This document shows, one piece after another, positions 59,688 to 64,000 of a stretch of 64,000 nucleotides of DNA (its first letter is position 1; each line of letters begins with the position of its first letter). A program made the translations under genes and the position numbers. This DNA is from DASRDR01 sp963812945 [NCBI: uncultured Candidatus Rokubacteria bacterium] (GTDB taxonomy: Bacteria > Methylomirabilota > Methylomirabilia > Rokubacteriales). Where the stretch lies: contig CAWEXD010000008.1 of the NCBI GenBank assembly GCA_963812945.1, forward strand, positions 1,798,001 to 1,862,000, read 5' to 3'. The notes below the pieces were generated by a model, which saw nothing but the letters and a program-made list of their open reading frames with translations, was not told where the DNA came from and searched no databases.

Positions 59688-61073
59688 TCAGTTCCGCGCG
59701 AGCTCGGCCTCCGCCACGCGGACCGCGCCGGCCACGATGTCCGCCACATGGTCCACCTCCGCCTCCGAGATCACGAGCGGCGGGGACAGTGCGATCGTGT
59801 CGCTGATGGCGCGGACGATCAGACCGTTCTCGAGGCAGTGACGCCGCACCGTGGCGCACCCACGGCCGTCGGGGAACGGCGCCCGGGTATTTCGGTCTGC
59901 GACGATCTCCACGCCCACCAGGAGGCCGAGCCCCCGGACCTCACCGACGATCGGCGAGCTCTCGAGGGGGCGGAGCCGGTCGAGCAGGCGCCGGCCCATG
60001 CGCTGGGCGTGATCGACGAGGTTCTCCTTCTCTAGGATCTCGATCGTTTGGAGCGCGGCCGCGCAGCAGCCAGGGTGCGCGTTGTAGGTGAAGCCCTGCC
60101 AGAACGTGAACTCCTCGGGTCGGGTGGTCAGCACGTCGTAGATGTGCCCGCCGACGGCGACACCCGAGAGCGGCATGTACCCGCTCGTCAGCCCTTTCCC
60201 GATCGTCAGCATGTCCGGCGTCACGCTCCAGTTGTCGACCCCGAACCACCGGCCGGTCCGGCCGAACCCGCAGATGACCTCGTCGGCAACCAGGAGGATG
60301 TCGTGCGAGCGGCAGATCTCCCGGAGTCGCGGCAGATACGTGGGCGGCGGGACGATGATGCCCCCGGCCGCCTGGACCGGCTCGGCGATGACCATGGCGA
60401 CGGTGTCCGGGCCCTCCCGCCGGATGAGGGCATCTACCGCGTCGGTGCACGCCTCCGTGCACGCGGGCAGTGTCCGGCACGCCTCGCACCGGTAGCGGTA
60501 CGGCGTCGGCGCCTCGAGAAACCCCTCCATCAGCGGGCTGACGTGCTCGTGGTACTGGCGGAGGCGGGTCGCCGACAGCGTGCCGTACGTCGCGCCATGG
60601 TAGGCGCGGGCCCGGGCGATGACCTTGACCTTCCGCGAATTGCCCCGGGCTTTGTGGTAGGCCCGCGCGAGCTTGATGGCGGTTTCGTTGGCCGCCGAGC
60701 CGCTGTCGACGAAGAAGACGCGATCGAGCCCGGGGGGCGTGACGCGGGCGAGCCGCGCCGCCAGCTCGATCCCGACCGGATGCGCGAAGCCGAAGAACGA
60801 CGTGCTGAAGGCGAGCTGGCGCATCTGAGCCGAGATGGCGTCCACGATGTCCTGCCGACCGTGGCCGCAGTTGACGTTCCACAGGGAGGCCAGGCCATCG
60901 ATGAACGCCCGGCCCTTGGCATCGTACAGGTAGATGCCCTCGCCGCCGACGAAGATGCGGGGCCCATCCTTGGCGTGCTGCTGGAGGGGCGTCGCCGCGT
61001 GGAAGAAGTGAGCGCGGTCGAGCGCGGTGAGTCGATCGATCTCCTCGTCGCTGAGGGTCAGACGCGTCGTCAT
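59688..61073 (-). CDS. class III aminotransferase with a four-cysteine insertion
   Basis: The 461-residue PLP enzyme has FFVDSGSAANETAIKLARAY, the cofactor Asp264 in LLVADEVICGFGRTG and Lys293 in TIGKGLTSGYMPLSG. Relatives use omega-amino acids, polyamines, taurine or 2-oxoacids. RYRCEACRTLPACTEAC places Cys196, 199, 205 and 209 in a loop that could bind a metal; I know no matching standard motif. ATG 61073 is chosen because upstream codons fall in the GGCCGAAGGCC repeats. It converges on dctM, so it may process the TRAP ligand. Confidence 0.85.
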   Translation of the reverse strand: MTTRLTLSDEEIDRLTALDRAHFFHAATPLQQHAKDGPRIFVGGEGIYLYDAKGRAFIDGLASLWNVNCGHGRQDIVDAISAQMRQLAFSTSFFGFAHPVGIELAARLARVTPPGLDRVFFVDSGSAANETAIKLARAYHKARGNSRKVKVIARARAYHGATYGTLSATRLRQYHEHVSPLMEGFLEAPTPYRYRCEACRTLPACTEACTDAVDALIRREGPDTVAMVIAEPVQAAGGIIVPPPTYLPRLREICRSHDILLVADEVICGFGRTGRWFGVDNWSVTPDMLTIGKGLTSGYMPLSGVAVGGHIYDVLTTRPEEFTFWQGFTYNAHPGCCAAALQTIEILEKENLVDHAQRMGRRLLDRLRPLESSPIVGEVRGLGLLVGVEIVADRNTRAPFPDGRGCATVRRHCLENGLIVRAISDTIALSPPLVISEAEVDHVADIVAGAVRVAEAELARN

Positions 61074-61131
61074 GGGGCCTCCTGGCGGCGGTACGATAGC
61101 ATGGGAGACGGCCCCGCATCGCGGCCGTGCG

Positions 61132-61190
61132 CCACCGGCCGAAGGCCGTCCCACAGGCCAAAGGCCGTCGGCCACGGGCCGAAGGCCGTT
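61132..61190. repeat. three tandem copies of CCACnGGCC(G/A)AAGGCCGT
   Basis: Copies at 61132-61150, 61151-61170 and 61172-61190 repeat with a period of about 20 bases. Each contains the near-palindrome GGCCGAAGGCC. An inverted copy of the same motif occurs at 27473-27490. The array fills the divergent promoter gap between the aminotransferase and phosphotriesterase-family genes. Confidence 0.75.
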
Positions 61191-61201
61191 GGGAGGATGT
61201 G

Positions 61202-62262
61202 ATGCCGCACGACCAGCCCTCACGTGCCGGTCACGCCCAGACGGTTCTCGGGCTCGTGGCCCCCGAGGCGCTCGGGCTCACCCTGCCCCACGAGCACCTC
61301 TTCGTCGATCTCCGCTTCCTCTACCGCGACCCGTCGCCGGGAAGCGCCCGCGGTCGCGGGCTGGAGCCGGTCGAGCTCGGCAACCTCTACGAGATCAACT
61401 ACGACTGGTTCTCGAACCTCGAGAACCTGACGCTCGCCGACGAGGCGACCGCGATCGAGGAGGCGAGCCGCTTCCGTCGAGAGGGGGGCCAGACCCTCGT
61501 CGATCCCACCACCGAGGGCATCGGCCGCAACCCGCTAGGCCTCCAGCACATCGCGCGCGCCACGGGGCTGCACGTCATCATGGGCGCGGGGTACTACACC
61601 GAACCGTCTCACCCGCCCACACTCGCCGCGGCCGATGAAGATGGCCTGGTGCGGGAGATCGTCCGCGACATCAACGAGGGGGCAGGCGAGACGCGCGTCC
61701 GGGCGGGGCTCATCGGAGAGATCGGGTGCTCGTGGCCGTGGACGGCGACCGAGCGCAAGTCCCTGCGCGCGGCCGCCGTCGCCGCGCGGGAGACGGGCGC
61801 CCCGCTGATGATCCACCCCGGCCGCGATCCAAGGGCTCCCGAGGCGCACCTCGACGAGGTTCGCCGCGCCGGCCTCGACTCCCGCCGGGTCATCATCGCT
61901 CACATCGAGCGGACGATACTGGCCGACGCGGAGCGGCTCCGCGCGGTCGTAGACACCGGCTGCTACGTGGAGTACGACCTCTTCGGCGTCGAGATCTCCC
62001 ACTTCCCCGGGGCGGGCCGGACATGCCGAACGACGCCGAGCGCATGCGGCAGGTCCTCTGGCTCATGGAGCAGGGGTACGGGCGTCAGATCCTGCTGTCA
62101 CACGACGTGTGCTTCAAGATCCGCCTGACCCGCTACGGCGGCACGGGGCTCGTACACATTCCCCGTCGCATCGCGCCGCGCCTCCGCCAGCGTGGCGCGT
62201 CCGAGGCCGACGTCCGGACGCTCCTCGTGGAGAATCCCGCCCGGGCGCTGACGTTCGTCTAG
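61202..62262 (+). pseudogene. phosphotriesterase-family metal hydrolase with a single-base frameshift
   Basis: The first 270 residues follow the family: GLTLPHEHLFVDLRFLYRDP (HxH metal pair), QTLVDPTTEGIGRNPLGLQH, IGEIGCSWPWTATE, PLMIHPGRDPRAPEAHLDEV and VIIAHIERTILADAERLRAV. After GVEISHFPGAG the frame breaks (about 62005-62020). The last 80 residues (PDMPNDAERMRQVLWLMEQG, then ILLSHDVCFKIRLTRYGG) are in the next frame and contain the conserved Asp. One missing base in the C4/G4 region explains it. The ATG has GGAGG upstream. Relatives are lactonases or phosphotriesterases. Confidence 0.82.
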
Positions 62263-62513
62263 GCCGGAGACCCCGCGGGAAGGTCCGCGCCGGCCGGAGT
62301 TCCGTCGCAGCTCGGACAGAGCAGCGCCCAGGGCTTCAGGCAGGTGCGCCCGTGGTGGGGCCACTCCTCGTCACACTCGGCGCAGTAATGCGGATGGGGC
62401 GTGGCCTCGGCGGCGGCCGCCTGCTGGCGCTTGCGGGCCGACCGCCCGCGGAGCAACATTGCCGTCAGCCCCGCCACCGCCGCCACCCCGACCCCGACCG
62501 CGATCACGACCAT
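62259..62513 (-). CDS. small membrane-anchored zinc-ribbon protein
   Basis: The 84-residue protein has an N-terminal membrane helix (MVVIAVGVGVAAVAGLTAML), a basic stretch (RGRSARKRQQ) and a C-terminal ribbon with CAEC, CLKPW and LCPSC that should bind zinc on the cytoplasmic side. Function is unknown. Its 3' end overlaps the convergent phosphotriesterase-family gene by four bases. It follows the M20 peptidase by about 60 bases, so they may be co-transcribed. Confidence 0.6.
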   Translation of the reverse strand: MVVIAVGVGVAAVAGLTAMLLRGRSARKRQQAAAAEATPHPHYCAECDEEWPHHGRTCLKPWALLCPSCDGTPAGADLPAGSPA

Positions 62514-62571
62514 GAGCGGGCTCAGCCTCGCACGCCGCCCGGCCGCTCTCCAAGAAATCCGGCAGGCAAGG

Positions 62572-64000
62572 TCAGGTCGTGCGCGGCGAGCGGCCGCCCT
62601 CAGCCCCGGCCGGCGCGATGCCGGCCCGATGGTGGTCGGCGAGAATCTCGGCGACGCAGGCCGTGACGCGGACCCCCATGGGGATGTGGAGGAACTCGTT
62701 CGGGCCATGGGCGTTGGATCCCGGGCCGAGCACGCCCGTGATGACGAACTGCGCGGCCGGGAACCGCCTGCCCAGAAGGCTCATGAACGGGATCGACCCG
62801 CCTACCCCCGCCGACATCGGGGGGCGGCCGAAGTGCGTCGTGGAGGCCCGCTGGAGTGACTCGGCGAGCCACGCGGCCAGTGGCGGCGCGTCCCACCCCG
62901 GGCTGGGCGTCGCCGGCGTGAATCGGACCTGCGCCCCGTATGGCGGATCAGTCTCGAAGAGCTCTCGGAGCCGCCGCGCCGCGGCGGGGGCGTCGAGCGT
63001 CGGCGGGACGCGGAGGGACACCTTCACCGCCGTCCGCGGCCGAAGCACGTTGCCCCCGTCGGCGACCGGGGGGAGGCCCTCCGCGCCCGTGATCGCGAGG
63101 GCCGGGCGCCAGGTGTGGGCGAGGACCAGCTCCACGGGATCGGCGTGCACCGTCCGCATGCCGGGGACGAGCGGGACCCGGGCCGCGAGGTCGCCCCCGA
63201 TCACGGCCGCGACGTTCCGGGCCTGCTGCACGCGGTCCGGCCGGACCTCCACGTGGAAGTCGCGCGGTCGGATCTCCCCGGTCGCCTCGTCCTCCAGGCG
63301 CGAGAGGAGCTGGCGCAGGATCCGGAAGCTCGAGGGCACGATCCCGGTGGCGCCCGAATGGATGCCCTCGCTCAGGACGTCCACCGACAGGACCCCACCG
63401 ACCAGCCCCCGGAGCGACGTGGCCAGCCAGAGCTGGTCGTAGTTGCCGCACGAGGCGTCGAGACAGATGACGAGAGCGGGCTCCCCGATGCGCGTCGCGA
63501 AGGCGTCCATGTAGGCGGGCAGGTCGGCGCTCCCGCTCTCCTCGCACGTCTCCACGAGGACGACGCACCGCGCGTGAGGGACGCCCTGCGCCTGGAGCGC
63601 CTCGATCGCGGTGAGCGCCGCGAATGCCGCGTAGCCGTCGTCGGCGGCGCCTCGACCGTAAAGCCGATCGCCGCGGCGGACCGGCGTCCAGGGTCCGAGA
63701 CCCTCGCTCCAGCCGGTCATCTCGGGCTGCTTGTCGAGATGGCCGTAGAGGAGGACGGTCTCGTCGGTGTCTCCCGGGACTTCCATCAGCAGCACCGGCG
63801 TCCGGCCCGGCAGTCGCACGACCTCGACCCGAAGACCCTCGACGGGGCGCTCCCGCGCCCATCGCGCGGCGAGCTCCACAGCCTGGTCCAGGTGGCCGTG
63901 CGCTTGCCACTCCTGGTCGAAGCCGGGTGACTTGGCCGGGATCCGGATGTACTCGGTGATGGCCGGAACGATCCCCGTGTCCCATGCATCCTGGACGAAG
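62572..64000 (-). CDS. M20-family metallopeptidase, 5' end beyond the window
   Basis: About 476 residues are visible, starting inside the protein (FVQDAWDTGIVPAITEYIRI) at the right edge. Metal ligands are visible in LLYGHLDKQPEM (His), YGRGAADDGYAAF (bridging Asp) and VLVETCEESGSADLPAYM (Glu-Glu), with AHGPNEFLHIP as the C-terminal ligand. LVGGVLSVDVLSEGIHSG marks the dimerisation lid. Peptidases of this type hydrolyse dipeptides or acylated amino acids. The start codon lies outside the window. Confidence 0.88.
   Translation of the reverse strand, partial: FVQDAWDTGIVPAITEYIRIPAKSPGFDQEWQAHGHLDQAVELAARWARERPVEGLRVEVVRLPGRTPVLLMEVPGDTDETVLLYGHLDKQPEMTGWSEGLGPWTPVRRGDRLYGRGAADDGYAAFAALTAIEALQAQGVPHARCVVLVETCEESGSADLPAYMDAFATRIGEPALVICLDASCGNYDQLWLATSLRGLVGGVLSVDVLSEGIHSGATGIVPSSFRILRQLLSRLEDEATGEIRPRDFHVEVRPDRVQQARNVAAVIGGDLAARVPLVPGMRTVHADPVELVLAHTWRPALAITGAEGLPPVADGGNVLRPRTAVKVSLRVPPTLDAPAAARRLRELFETDPPYGAQVRFTPATPSPGWDAPPLAAWLAESLQRASTTHFGRPPMSAGVGGSIPFMSLLGRRFPAAQFVITGVLGPGSNAHGPNEFLHIPMGVRVTACVAEILADHHRAGIAPAGAEGGRSPRTT

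Overview
The window is GC-rich bacterial DNA (roughly 70% G+C by eye) with dense coding, many GTG starts and frequent 1-4 base overlaps between neighbouring genes. A TonB/BtuB pair, a beta-barrel-like secreted protein and lipoproteins point to a diderm envelope. The mix of an orphan PF04392-type substrate-binding protein, DctP and DppA transporters, B12 salvage and a cdaA-ybbR-glmM operon is what I would expect from Candidatus Rokubacteria / Methylomirabilota or a related soil lineage. That placement is inference: there is no rRNA here, only one tRNA.

Layout. 1-660: a broken SGNH-type hydrolase that meets an oppositely oriented coding fragment near position 250. 692-4467: a secreted beta-barrel-like protein coupled to an unusual papain-like peptidase/lipase fusion. 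5079-6668: acyl-CoA ligase. 6716-14609: a cell-surface glycan island of six glycosyltransferases and a methyltransferase. 14518-17501: Ca2+/H+ antiporter, small membrane protein, ACC deaminase and Nudix hydrolase. 17557-17632: tRNA-Val(CAC). 17783-20523: dihydroorotate dehydrogenase, a small charged protein, a decayed copy of the pyrD 3' end and an orphan substrate-binding protein.

20549-34337 is a long leftward housekeeping block: argS, SPOR protein, hpt, ftsH, folP, cdaA, ybbR, glmM, a metalloprotease-like lipoprotein, a secreted protein, then (past a tandem repeat) acpS, nnrDE, tsaE, radC and a muconolactone-isomerase-like protein. 34417-44106 is a cobalamin region made of two leftward operons, each headed by a cobalamin riboswitch: cobU-cobT-btuF-btuC-btuD, and btuB-cbiZ-cbiB-tonB. 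Together they import corrinoids across both membranes and remodel the lower nucleotide loop; no corrin-ring synthesis genes and no cobS are present in the window.

44185-64000 holds acetyltransferases, YqeY, a DinB-like protein, a peptide ABC transporter (substrate-binding gene interrupted by an amber codon, first permease apparently starting at CTG), a cupin, an RhlE-type helicase, ferrochelatase, a 2-hydroxyacid dehydrogenase and a PhyH-type dioxygenase. It ends with a TRAP transporter (dctPQM) beside a class III aminotransferase, a frameshifted phosphotriesterase-family gene, a small zinc-ribbon membrane protein and an M20 peptidase cut by the right edge.

Most striking are three related palindromic or half-palindromic elements (31201, 39385, 50042), one of which supplies the final codons and stop of btuD. 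Others are a 71-76 bp tandem repeat (24352-24605), three tandem copies of a GGCCGAAGGCC motif (61132-61190), and three genes broken by a single base change or indel.
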